Origin: UBA6814 sp040753075
Lineage (GTDB): Bacteria > Desulfobacterota > Desulfovibrionia > Desulfovibrionales > Desulfovibrionaceae
NCBI GenBank assembly: GCA_040753075.1
Contig: JBFMHA010000021.1
Coordinates: forward strand, 1-44,744
Direction of reading: 5' to 3'
DNA: 44,744 nt
This document shows, piece after piece, positions 15,391 through 23,990 of the stretch; position 1 is the stretch's first letter; each line of letters begins with the position of its first letter. The translations under genes were made by a program, and so were the position numbers. The notes beneath the pieces were generated by a model, which was not told where the DNA came from, made no database searches, and saw nothing but the letters and a program-made list of their open reading frames with translations.

Positions 15391-16581
15391 CTACGAGAAC
15401 GGCCCGGCCGCAAATGTTGCGATTCCGGCCAGCAGCGCCGCGGCCTGGGCCGGCATGGCGCGGCGCATCTCCCACTCCACGCCCGAGGGCGAGGTGTAGG
15501 GCGTGCAGCCCGTGAAGTTCATGCCCAGCCAGGAGGCCACGGCCGCGGTCACCAGGACCAGGCCCAGCCGGTCCAGGCCGGAGCCCGGGACCAGGGCGGC
15601 CAGGAGAGCCCCGGCGGCCAGGCCGAGCAGCCCGGCCTTGAGGCTGAAGGTCCGGCCGGGCAGCCAGGGCAGCAGCGCGGGCAGGCCAACGCAGCCGCAG
15701 AGGACCCCGGCGAGCAGGGCCAGGGCCAGCCCGCCCCCTCGCGTCCAGGCCGCGTTCACGGAGAAGAACTCCGGCCCGACGCCGCCCAGCGCGAAGGCCA
15801 GGAGCACGGCCGCGGCCAGGGGCTTGAGGGCCAGGACGATCTCCACCGGGGCGAGCGCCAGCCGCTCGGCCAGGGTGAAGGTCACCCGGCGCATGGGCTC
15901 GTCCGCCTGCTTCCCCGCGGCCAGGAAGGCGGGCAGGTCGCGGGCGCGCACCGGGCCCCAGAGCACCGAGAACCCGGTGGCCCGGCGCACCTTGTGCCCG
16001 GCCACCCCGGTGGCGGCCAACTGGGGCAGGACCAGCTCCCGGTGCTCCACCACCTCGGCCAGGCGAGAGGCCCGCACCCGGCGCGCCACCTCGTCCGTGG
16101 ACAGGGTTCCCTTGCCCGCGGCGCACCACACGTTCACGCCGCGGGTGTCCAGCACCAGGATCCAGGCATCCTGCCCGGCCAGGGCGAAGCGCAGGGAGTC
16201 GAAGGACAGCTTGTAGTTGGCCGTGACCAGCACCGGCGAACTGCGGCCCGGGTCGCCCACGCAGTACAGGCCCGGGACCACCAGATGAGCCATGCGCCGG
16301 ATGCCCGACCGGACCATGAGGGTTCCCAGCCGGTCCTGCAGGTCGGGCCGGGTGCGCACCCGGGGAGCCGGGCCGGCGGCCGTGTCCACGAAGCCTTCCA
16401 CGTAGTGGCGCAGGCTGAAGCCCGGCCGGTGCGCGTCCCCGAACTCGGGGGCTCCGGGAGGGCCTCAGCAGGGTCCGTCGTCCGCAGCCGGCGCCGGCGA
16501 CGGGCCGCCGGGAGCAGCGCAGGACGGGCCGCATTCAGGGCCGCACGGCGAGAGCGGCCGCAGGGGTTCAAGCTCCTTCAT
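15391..16581 (-). CDS. hgcA: HgcA, corrinoid methyltransferase for Hg(II), with an in-frame UGA at codon 39
   Basis: The hallmark cap-helix motif NVWCAAGK is present (Cys153 in full-length numbering, Cys93 if counted from the GTG at 16401). LVTANYKLSFD, GHKVRRATGFSVLWGPVRA and, in the C-terminal membrane domain, FTGCTPYTSPSGVEWEMR are also typical. About five transmembrane segments fill residues 240-392. HgcA moves a methyl group from a corrinoid to Hg(II). The start: ATG 16581 has GGGAG five bases upstream and overlaps arsR by 14 bases. This frame gives a Cys-rich leader (C13, C17, C21, C38), then UGA (16467-16465), then RPGFSLRHYVEGFVDT, which resembles the known family N-terminus. GTG 16401 is the first standard start after the UGA, has no ribosome-binding site and would cut that block. 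Selenocysteine at residue 39 would give 396 residues. Identity as hgcA is certain; decoding of the UGA is inference. Confidence 0.9.
16421..16467 (-). promoter_or_regulatory. Candidate SECIS element following the hgcA UGA
   Basis: Counting from the base after UGA (16464), CCCC at +15 to +18 pairs with GGGG at +25 to +28, leaving the 6-base apical loop GAGUUC. A lower stem CCCGG (+7 to +11) can pair with CCGGG (+40 to +44). Bacterial SECIS elements are stem-loops whose apical loop starts roughly 16-37 bases after UGA and has a G among its first bases; this one starts at +19 with G. In 70% GC DNA short hairpins are frequent, so the evidence is supportive, not decisive. Confidence 0.4.
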
Positions 16582-16936
16582 CGCAACTCCCGATGTCAGG
16601 ATTGTTCTTTCCTCCGGCCGCCAGGCGGCCGGTCAGGTCGGCCAGGCGGGCCAGGCGCTCCCGGTCCAGGCAGTAGCAGGTCCGCGGCCCCTCCACCGCG
16701 CCGCGCACCAGGCCGGCCTCCTTGAGCACCTTGAGGTGCTGGCTCACGGTGGACTGGGCCAGGGGCAGGCGCTCCACGATCCGGCCGCACACGCACCCAT
16801 CCACTCCGGCCAGGCGCTCCACGATGCGCACCCGGGCCGGATGCCCCAGGGCCTTGCACAGGGCCGCCAGCTCGGCGTGCTCCGGGTTCTCTTCGGCAGC
16901 GGGGCCGGGCCGGGGGGAGGGTGCGTCCTGACTCAT
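16568..16936 (-). CDS. ArsR-family repressor upstream of hgcAB
   Basis: A 122-residue winged-helix regulator. The recognition helix is LPLAQSTVSQHLKVLKEAGL (residues 58-77). The thiol-metal site DGCVCGRI carries C48 and C50, the classical CVC of arsenite-responsive ArsR, with another pair (C87, C89) in RTCYCL. These could bind As(III) or another soft metalloid. The stop codon overlaps the hgcA start region by 14 bases, so the regulator is the first gene of the hgcAB operon. ArsR-like genes upstream of hgcAB are known in other Desulfovibrionales. A palindrome covering its own start codon suggests autoregulation. Confidence 0.93.
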   Translation of the reverse strand: MSQDAPSPRPGPAAEENPEHAELAALCKALGHPARVRIVERLAGVDGCVCGRIVERLPLAQSTVSQHLKVLKEAGLVRGAVEGPRTCYCLDRERLARLADLTGRLAAGGKNNPDIGSCDEGA

Positions 16937-16959
16937 CGTAAATCGACGATAAGCGATGA
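16933..16959 (-). promoter_or_regulatory. Candidate ArsR operator at the arsR-hgcAB start
   Basis: The minus strand carries TCATCG at 16959-16954 and CGATGA at 16938-16933, a 6-base inverted repeat spaced by 15 bases, with ATCGTCGAT inside. It overlaps the arsR ATG (16936), so a bound dimer would block expression of arsR-hgcA-hgcB. Confidence 0.5.
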
Positions 16960-17005
16960 ATGCGGGGGCGTCAAGGGGGATCCTCTTGAAGGGCCAACGG
17001 CCCGC

Positions 17006-17038
17006 AAAAAAAGTTCTTGGGGGAAGGGGGTTTCCCCC
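17006..17038 (-). terminator. Terminator of the thiL/trmO-aldolase operon
   Basis: On the minus strand, GGGGGAA (17038-17032) pairs with TTCCCCC (17025-17019), followed by AAGAAC and seven T (17012-17006). It lies just downstream of the fusion gene's stop and upstream of arsR. It should insulate the arsR-hgcAB operon from read-through. The six-base gap before the T-run weakens it slightly. Confidence 0.6.
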
Positions 17039-17052
17039 TCCCTCTCGGTGTC

Positions 17053-18054
17053 CTACCCCGCGGCCAGGAGCTCCACCCGGGCCAGGGAGTCGAACTGCTC
17101 CGAGAGGTCGGCGGCCTCGTGCGGGGTGGCGGCCCAGCAGAGCAGGCCGTGGTTCTGCAGGAGCACGGCCGGGCGCTCGGCCGCAGCCTGGCCCACGGCC
17201 TGGGCCAGATCCGCGCTGCCCGGGGGCAGGGGCGGGACCACGGCCAGCTTGGCGCGCAGGCATGCGGCCTCGGGCAGGGGCGAGCGGAAGGGGTCGGGGC
17301 CGCGGCGCAGGGCGAGCGCGATCAGGTGCGGAGGGTGGGTGTGCAGGATGGCCCGGGCTGCAGGCTGGCGGCGGTAAACCTCCAGGTGCATGGCGGCCTC
17401 GGTGGAGGCCTGGCCTGGTCCGGTGGCCCGGCCGGCGGCCAGGTCCAGCGTGGTGAGATCGCCGGGGGCCAGACGGCCCTTGGCCGCGCCGCTGCGGGTG
17501 ATGGCGACCGATGCGCCAAGGCGAAGGGACGCGTTGCCGTCCACCCCGGACACGAGGCCCCGGGCCCAGGCCCGGGCGCAGGCGTCGCGCAGGGCGTCGC
17601 CGGCTTCGGGCGGGATGCCCGCGCCCCAGTTCCGGTGGCCAGGAAACTCGTGGTACACCGGCTTGATGTCCACCAGGGGCGTGCCGTCCACCAGCTCCAG
17701 GGCGTCGACCCGGAGGGTGGCCCCTTCTATGGCCAGGAGCGTGCAGCGGTGCAGGCCCAGGGGATTGGGGCGGTCGGGCGAGCGGGTGTTGAACACGCCT
17801 TTTCTGGGCAGGGCGGCGTCGCCGCGGGGGTGGACCTCCAGGGTGGCGCGGTCGGCCAGGTGCAGCCAGGAGACCAGGATGATCTCCTGGCCAGGCGCAA
17901 GGGTGCGCAGGGCCGGGGCGAACCGGGGCAGCACGTGGATCTCCGCGGGCGGCGCGGCCTCGGTGTACTGCTTGGGGCAGTCCCGGGTGTTGCTGAGCGG
18001 CGAGCGCACGTGGCCGATGACGGCCAGTGTCGGGGTTTCGGACAGGGGGAGCAT
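17053..18054 (-). CDS. Fusion of TrmO-like (TsaA/YaeB) domain with class II aldolase/adducin domain
   Basis: A 333-residue protein. Residues 1-130 match TrmO/YaeB/VirR (VIGHVRSPL, DCPKQ, LHLADRATLEVHPRGD, GVFNTRSPDRPNPLGL, VDIKPVYHEFPGH). TrmO methylates N6-threonylcarbamoyladenosine-37 of tRNA with S-adenosylmethionine. From about residue 145 follows a class II aldolase/adducin domain (SGVDGNASLRL; metal-site ILHTHPPHLIAL; second His in LLQNHGLLCWA). Such domains act on sugar phosphates such as methylthioribulose- or fuculose-phosphate. I see no frameshift or stop between them, so it is a true fusion. The ATG at 18054 is directly after the thiL stop. Why a tRNA-modification-type domain joins an aldolase is unclear. 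Confidence 0.85.
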   Translation of the reverse strand: MLPLSETPTLAVIGHVRSPLSNTRDCPKQYTEAAPPAEIHVLPRFAPALRTLAPGQEIILVSWLHLADRATLEVHPRGDAALPRKGVFNTRSPDRPNPLGLHRCTLLAIEGATLRVDALELVDGTPLVDIKPVYHEFPGHRNWGAGIPPEAGDALRDACARAWARGLVSGVDGNASLRLGASVAITRSGAAKGRLAPGDLTTLDLAAGRATGPGQASTEAAMHLEVYRRQPAARAILHTHPPHLIALALRRGPDPFRSPLPEAACLRAKLAVVPPLPPGSADLAQAVGQAAAERPAVLLQNHGLLCWAATPHEAADLSEQFDSLARVELLAAG

Positions 18055-18056
18055 GG

Positions 18057-19076
18057 TCAGTTCCCGTTGCTGAAGTGGTCGAAGCCGGCTAGGTTCAGGG
18101 GCTGGCCGTGCAGGATGAGGTCGGGCTTGGCCGCGACCTGGCCGATGGGCAGGGCGCGGGGCAGGGCGGCGAGCACGGCCGGGGCGTGATCCGGGTCCAC
18201 GGCCGCGAGCAGGGCGTAGTCCTCGCCCCCGAGCAGGGCGAACGTCTCGGCCGGCAAGACGCCAGGTGAAGCCGGAGATGCGCCCGTCTTGTCCGGCAAG
18301 ACGCCGGTCTTGCGGCAGAAGATTTCGATCTCGGGATGCAGGAAGTGGGGGGGCAGGGCCAGGCAGGCTCCAAGCTTCGGCCCCAGGAAGCGGGGCAGGT
18401 CGCGGGCCAGGCCGTCGGACACGTCCATGGCCCCGCGCACCCCGGGCAGGGCGGCGAGCTTCAGCCCCTCGTCCACCAGGGCCCGGGGCCGGAGGTGGGC
18501 GGCCACCGCAGTCGGGAAGTCGCGGGCCGCGTCCGCGGGGTCGGCCTCCAGGGCCAGGAGCCCGGCCCGGGCCAGGCCCGGCCGCCCCAGCACCAGGAGC
18601 AGGTCGCCTGGCCGGCATTGGCCGCGGCGCAGGACCTGGCCGCCGGGGGCCGGAGTCCCCAGGATGGTGATGCACAGGCTCAGGGCGTCGCCCCGGGACA
18701 GGTCTCCTCCCGAGAGGAACGCCCCGTGCTGGTCGGCCAGCCCGGCCATGGCCGCGAACAGCTCGGCGAAGAAGCTGCGGGGCAGCCCGGGCGGGGTGGT
18801 GAGGCCCAGGGAGAAGGTGAGGGGCCTGCCGCCCATGGCCGCCATGTCCGAGAGGTTCACGGCCAGGGCCTTGTGTCCGATGTCGCCGGCGGAGAAGTAG
18901 CTGCGCCGGAAATGGACGTTCTCCAGGAAGATGTCGGTGGAGATGAGCAGGTCCGCGGGGGAGCGCACCAGGGCGCAGTCGTCGCCGCGGGGGATGGCCA
19001 GGTCCGGGTGGGCCGTGGGGAAGCACTCGTCGATGAGCGCCAGGAAGTCCTCTTCGGAGCGCAGCGTGTCGGGCAT
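18057..19076 (-). CDS. thiL: Thiamine-monophosphate kinase
   Basis: A 339-residue protein of the PurM/ThiL fold. Characteristic segments are PRGDDCALV (residues 29-37), STDIFLENVHFRR (the substrate and Mg-binding DxxxExxHF type), GHKALAVNLSDMAAMGG and GGDLSRGDALSLCITILG. ThiL phosphorylates thiamine monophosphate to thiamine diphosphate with ATP. SelD is a relative, but the SelD N-terminal Cys/Sec motif is absent and the ThiL signature is complete. No TPP riboswitch is visible upstream. The downstream TrmO-aldolase fusion starts two bases after its stop. Confidence 0.92.
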   Translation of the reverse strand: MPDTLRSEEDFLALIDECFPTAHPDLAIPRGDDCALVRSPADLLISTDIFLENVHFRRSYFSAGDIGHKALAVNLSDMAAMGGRPLTFSLGLTTPPGLPRSFFAELFAAMAGLADQHGAFLSGGDLSRGDALSLCITILGTPAPGGQVLRRGQCRPGDLLLVLGRPGLARAGLLALEADPADAARDFPTAVAAHLRPRALVDEGLKLAALPGVRGAMDVSDGLARDLPRFLGPKLGACLALPPHFLHPEIEIFCRKTGVLPDKTGASPASPGVLPAETFALLGGEDYALLAAVDPDHAPAVLAALPRALPIGQVAAKPDLILHGQPLNLAGFDHFSNGN

Positions 19077-19128
19077 GGCCGGGGTTAGAGCACAAAACCG
19101 CGGCCGGGAAAAGACCCGGTTTGGCCTG

Positions 19129-19332
19129 CTACGCGCAGCCGCAGAGGCGGGTGAAGTTGTCGCATTCGCGGCGGTTCACGAAGGGGCAGGGTTCGCTCCG
19201 GAACCAGCGCATCCTGGGGCACCAGAAGCGCCCCTTGAAGGGCTGGTTGCAGCCGCCCGGGTTCTTCGCGGCCCGCAGGCTTCCTCCCAGGCTGATGTTC
19301 GCGCCCTGGGTGCGCACCTGCCACAGGGACAT
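19129..19332 (-). CDS. Small Cys-rich protein of unknown function
   Basis: A 67-residue basic protein with six cysteines (C28, C38, C49, C57, C64, C66), mostly in its second half (GGCNQPF, RFWCPRMRWF, EPCPF, RECDNF, LCGC). This suggests zinc or Fe-S binding or a disulfide-rich fold. The start is set by an ideal ribosome-binding site, AGGAGGTGACC, seven bases before ATG 19332. It precedes thiL on the same strand with a 52-base gap. I recognise no family. Confidence 0.7.
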   Translation of the reverse strand: MSLWQVRTQGANISLGGSLRAAKNPGGCNQPFKGRFWCPRMRWFRSEPCPFVNRRECDNFTRLCGCA

Positions 19333-19596
19333 GGCGGTCACCTCCTGTCCACGGTCGGATGCGGACGCCACGCACCGGATGGTACAAGTCCCATGCCAGC
19401 GCTGGGAGTGCGAGCCATGCCGGCCTGTTGGCGCTTTGCCCAGGGTCGGGCGGCAGATTCTGCCCCGGCCGCGTCACGGGATTGTCGAGCCGAGGGGTCT
19501 GCACCCCAAGGAGAGTAGCGTTCCTTTCGGGCTTGGTGTAGACTGCAGTTTTGCACGGCCGTTCGAGGCCGCAGCCCGGAAAACCAGGGGGAAGCC
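19333..19596. other. Divergent intergenic region without identified genes
   Basis: This 264-base stretch separates the minus-strand Cys-rich gene and the plus-strand TPR gene. It must contain divergent promoters, but I cannot assign convincing -35/-10 or sigma54 boxes. No RNA gene or repeat was recognised. Confidence 0.5.
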
Positions 19597-20958
19597 ATGT
19601 CCGCCATGGTCATGAAGGTCAAGCAGCGCACCCGCCAGTACGAGAAGACGGTCATCGAGTTCGCCGCCAAGGAGAACGGCTGCTTCTTCGTGGTCAGCCA
19701 CGACCTGAACTTCGTGCGAGGCCTGCGCAACACCCTGAACAAGGAGCTGGTCATCGGCTCGGACCTCATCCGGGCCACGAGCGAGACGTCCAAGTTCCTG
19801 GCGGAGATCAAGACCCCGCTGTACAAGGACAAGCAGATCCTGCTGCTCATCGAGCGGGTGCTGGACGGCCGCAACACCCTGGCCTTCATCAGGCAGTTCA
19901 AGGAGAGCTTCGACCGGGCCTACGTCATCGTGCTGACCAGCGAGGTGGAGAAGAGCGTGCTGGTGCTCCTGCACGAGATGGGGGTGGACAGCTTCATCAC
20001 CAAGCCGGCCTCCATGGATACCATCATCGAGAAGATCGCCTTCACCATCCGGCCCCAGAGCAAGCTGGGCCAGCTCATCGACACGGCCAAGGACTACCTG
20101 TCCCGGGGCCTGAACAACGAGGCCCTGGCCCTGGCCGGGAAGATCCTGGCGGACGTCAAGCCGGGCAGCGCCGCCGCGCTCATGATCCAGGGCGACGCGC
20201 ACAAGGCCATGGGCGACTTCGAGTCCGCGGTGGCCGCCTACGAGTCCGCGGCCGACGGCGCGTACATGTACCTGGAGCCCTTGAAGAAGCTGGCCGATCT
20301 CTACAAGGAGACCGGCGACATGGACGGGCAGTTGGCCTACCTGGAGAAGCTGGACAAGCTTTCGCCCCTCAACGTGGAGCGCAAGGTGGACATGGGCTCC
20401 ATCCATCTGGCCAAGGGCGACGGCGAGCGCGCCGAGGTCCTGTTCGAGCAGGCCGTGACCGGGGCCACCAAGGAGGCCATGGGCATCATCGAGGAGATCA
20501 AGCGCTCCATCGCCGAGCGGAGCCTGGACAAGAACCCCGAACTGTCCGAGCGCTATTTCCGATCCATCATCGCGGACAAGAAGGGCGGCCTCTCCCGCGA
20601 GGACATCGCCACCTTCAACCGCCTGGGCATCGCCCTGCGCCGCCAGGGCAAGTGGCAGGACGCGGTGGCCGAGTACGGCCGCGCCCTGGAGATCTCGCCC
20701 GACGACGAGAACATCCTCTTCAACATGGCCGTGGCCTACACCGAGGGCGGCCGGCACCCGGACGCGGTGGCGAGCCTGGAAAAGGCCCTGGAGCTCAACC
20801 CCACCTTCTACGCCGAAAGCCCGGTGGCCTGCTTCAACATCGGGGTCATGTACCTGAACGCCCGCCATGCGGCCAAGGCCAAGCTCTTTCTCAGGAGGGC
20901 CCTGGAGCTTGACCCCGAGCACCAGGGTGCGCAAAAGTTGATCCAGGGTCTAGGCTAG
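19597..20958 (+). CDS. Pseudo-receiver plus TPR-repeat protein
   Basis: A 453-residue cytoplasmic protein. Residues 25-155 form a response-regulator receiver fold: LLLIERVLDG at the phospho-site strand, IVLTSE with T114 and FITKPAS with K136. The phospho-acceptor Asp is replaced by Glu86 (LLLIE), so it may behave as permanently active or bind a partner without phosphorylation. Residues 160-453 contain TPR repeats, clearest in RLGIALRRQGKWQDAVAEYG and AVAYTEGGRHPDAVASLEKA. It is likely a scaffold. The translation start could also be the ATGs three or five codons later. glgB follows 19 bases downstream and is probably co-transcribed. Confidence 0.85.
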   Translation: MSAMVMKVKQRTRQYEKTVIEFAAKENGCFFVVSHDLNFVRGLRNTLNKELVIGSDLIRATSETSKFLAEIKTPLYKDKQILLLIERVLDGRNTLAFIRQFKESFDRAYVIVLTSEVEKSVLVLLHEMGVDSFITKPASMDTIIEKIAFTIRPQSKLGQLIDTAKDYLSRGLNNEALALAGKILADVKPGSAAALMIQGDAHKAMGDFESAVAAYESAADGAYMYLEPLKKLADLYKETGDMDGQLAYLEKLDKLSPLNVERKVDMGSIHLAKGDGERAEVLFEQAVTGATKEAMGIIEEIKRSIAERSLDKNPELSERYFRSIIADKKGGLSREDIATFNRLGIALRRQGKWQDAVAEYGRALEISPDDENILFNMAVAYTEGGRHPDAVASLEKALELNPTFYAESPVACFNIGVMYLNARHAAKAKLFLRRALELDPEHQGAQKLIQGLG

Positions 20959-20977
20959 AGAAAACCGAGGATTGCCC

Positions 20978-22888
<1,911 letters not shown>

Positions 22889-22891
<3 letters not shown>

Positions 22892-23045
22892 CAGGCCGTT
22901 GAAAAACGGCGATCTGCTGCGTCAGCGGAAAAAACCAGACCGCTTATGTATGCGCAATACATTGCGCGCCCTGGATTTTTCCGCTTCCTTGCATCTCACC
23001 ATTTTTGAACGGCCTGCGAATTTCGATTTTTCAACAGTCAGGTAG
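22889..23045. repeat. 157-bp interspersed repeat, copy 2 (MITE-like)
   Basis: Second copy of the element at 6523-6679, same orientation, with 6 mismatches. Its first three bases are the glgB stop codon. Its other side carries the end of the minus-strand hypothetical gene, whose last 40 or so codons are encoded by the repeat. The nested palindromes are kept, with one mismatch in the inner hairpin arm. Confidence 0.85.
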
Positions 23046-23614
23046 GGGGCGCAAGGCCCTGGCTCGCCGGGGCGTCGCCCCGCGCGAGGAATTGCGGCGG
23101 ACTGCCGCCGTTCTGGATCGTCCTTTTCCGCGCAGGTGGCCCAGGCCAGGGCGAACGCCTCGTTGCCGGCCTGCCCGGGGAGCGCCCATCCCCGCCGCCA
23201 CGCCCGGTGTTCGTCCTGGACCTGGCGCAGGATGGCGCGGTCCGGGGCGGCGGGCGCGGCCTCGGCGGCCAGGTTCAGGCCGGGGAGAGCGGCCAGGAGG
23301 TTGTGGGCCACGCGGCGCTTGAGTTCGGCGCGGTCGGCCTGGGGAAGGAAATCACCCTGGTAGGTCCAGGCGTCGATGCGGCGGAAGGCCTGGCCCAGGT
23401 GGTCCAGGGCGTTGGCCCGTCCCCTGGCCGCGGCCCCGTCGGTCACGTCCTCGTCGAGCAGGCGGAGCAGGTGTTCCCGGTCGTGCTCCGGCCCGGTGTT
23501 GTCGAACAGATCGCGGTAGAAGCCCTCCAGGCTTTCCTCGCCGGTGCGCACGGGCAGGCGGCTCAGGCGGGTTCCGGGGGTGAAGGACGGGTTCTGGTTC
23601 GAGGGGCGCTGCAT
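22922..23614 (-). CDS. Hypothetical protein whose C-terminus runs into the repeat
   Basis: The open frame has 230 residues. The first 150 or so (PGTRLSRLPVRTGEESLEGFY, LLRLLDEDVTDGAAARGRAN) look like a genuine helical soluble protein, with a ribosome-binding site only weakly visible before ATG 23614. The tail after about residue 185 (VEKSKFAGRSKMVRCKEAEK) is translated from the 157-bp repeat, so the natural end was probably replaced when the repeat inserted. I do not recognise the family. It may be functional with an altered tail, or decaying. Confidence 0.6.
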   Translation of the reverse strand: MQRPSNQNPSFTPGTRLSRLPVRTGEESLEGFYRDLFDNTGPEHDREHLLRLLDEDVTDGAAARGRANALDHLGQAFRRIDAWTYQGDFLPQADRAELKRRVAHNLLAALPGLNLAAEAAPAAPDRAILRQVQDEHRAWRRGWALPGQAGNEAFALAWATCAEKDDPERRQSAAIPRAGRRPGEPGPCAPYLTVEKSKFAGRSKMVRCKEAEKSRARNVLRIHKRSGFFR

Positions 23615-23990
23615 GGCTGACTCCGGGTTCGGGTGTATCCCAATCGGGGATCGTTTTCCAGATGTCCTATATGTGGCGGAGCAGAAGAAGGCAGGAAAGA
23701 TATAGGCGAAAAAAGCCTAAACTTTTCTTCAAATCTAACCTTTTCTAGCGATATTTTTTTGAAATTCAATTAATTATGTTATTGCTCAAATCTGAGAATA
23801 GAAGTATTTCGCCTATCGTATAGGGCCAGGTGGGCCGGCGTCCCGGCCGGCTTGCCCTGTCGCGCTTCTTTGCAGTATCCAGGATGTTGCGCGCCTTCCA
23901 GGTCCAGTGTCTGGAGGCGTTGTGCGGCTGCGTCACGGGGACGCCCGGCCGACCCGACGGCCACCACCACTGCTGCGCGAGGAATCGTCC
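23615..23990. other. AT-rich divergent intergenic region with paired inverted 10-mers
   Basis: No gene is seen in 376 bases. The middle (23690-23810) is strikingly AT-rich for this genome. ATAGGCGAAA (23702-23711) and its exact complement TTTCGCCTAT (23807-23816) flank the AT-rich part. Each lies in a small palindrome: TAGGC/GCCTA at 23703-23719 and CCTATCGTATAGG at 23812-23824. These look like operator half-sites for the divergent genes on either side. Confidence 0.5.

Noticed and set aside
15391..16401. hgcA as a 336-residue gene starting at GTG 16401
   Set aside because: There is no ribosome-binding site, and family-like sequence (RPGFSLRHY) lies upstream in frame. It stays as the fallback if UGA is a true stop.
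18057..19076. selD (selenophosphate synthetase), which would have linked to the UGA in hgcA
   Set aside because: The protein has ThiL motifs (PRGDDCALV) and lacks the SelD N-terminal Cys/Sec motif. No sel gene was found in the window.
17053..19095. A 680-residue fusion reaching into the thiL region
   Set aside because: The extra N-terminus is an out-of-frame reading of thiL; the homology starts at ATG 18054.
19530..19560. Sigma54-like promoter GGTGTAGACTGC before the TPR gene
   Set aside because: There are only 8 bases between GG and GC rather than 10, and no conserved flanks.
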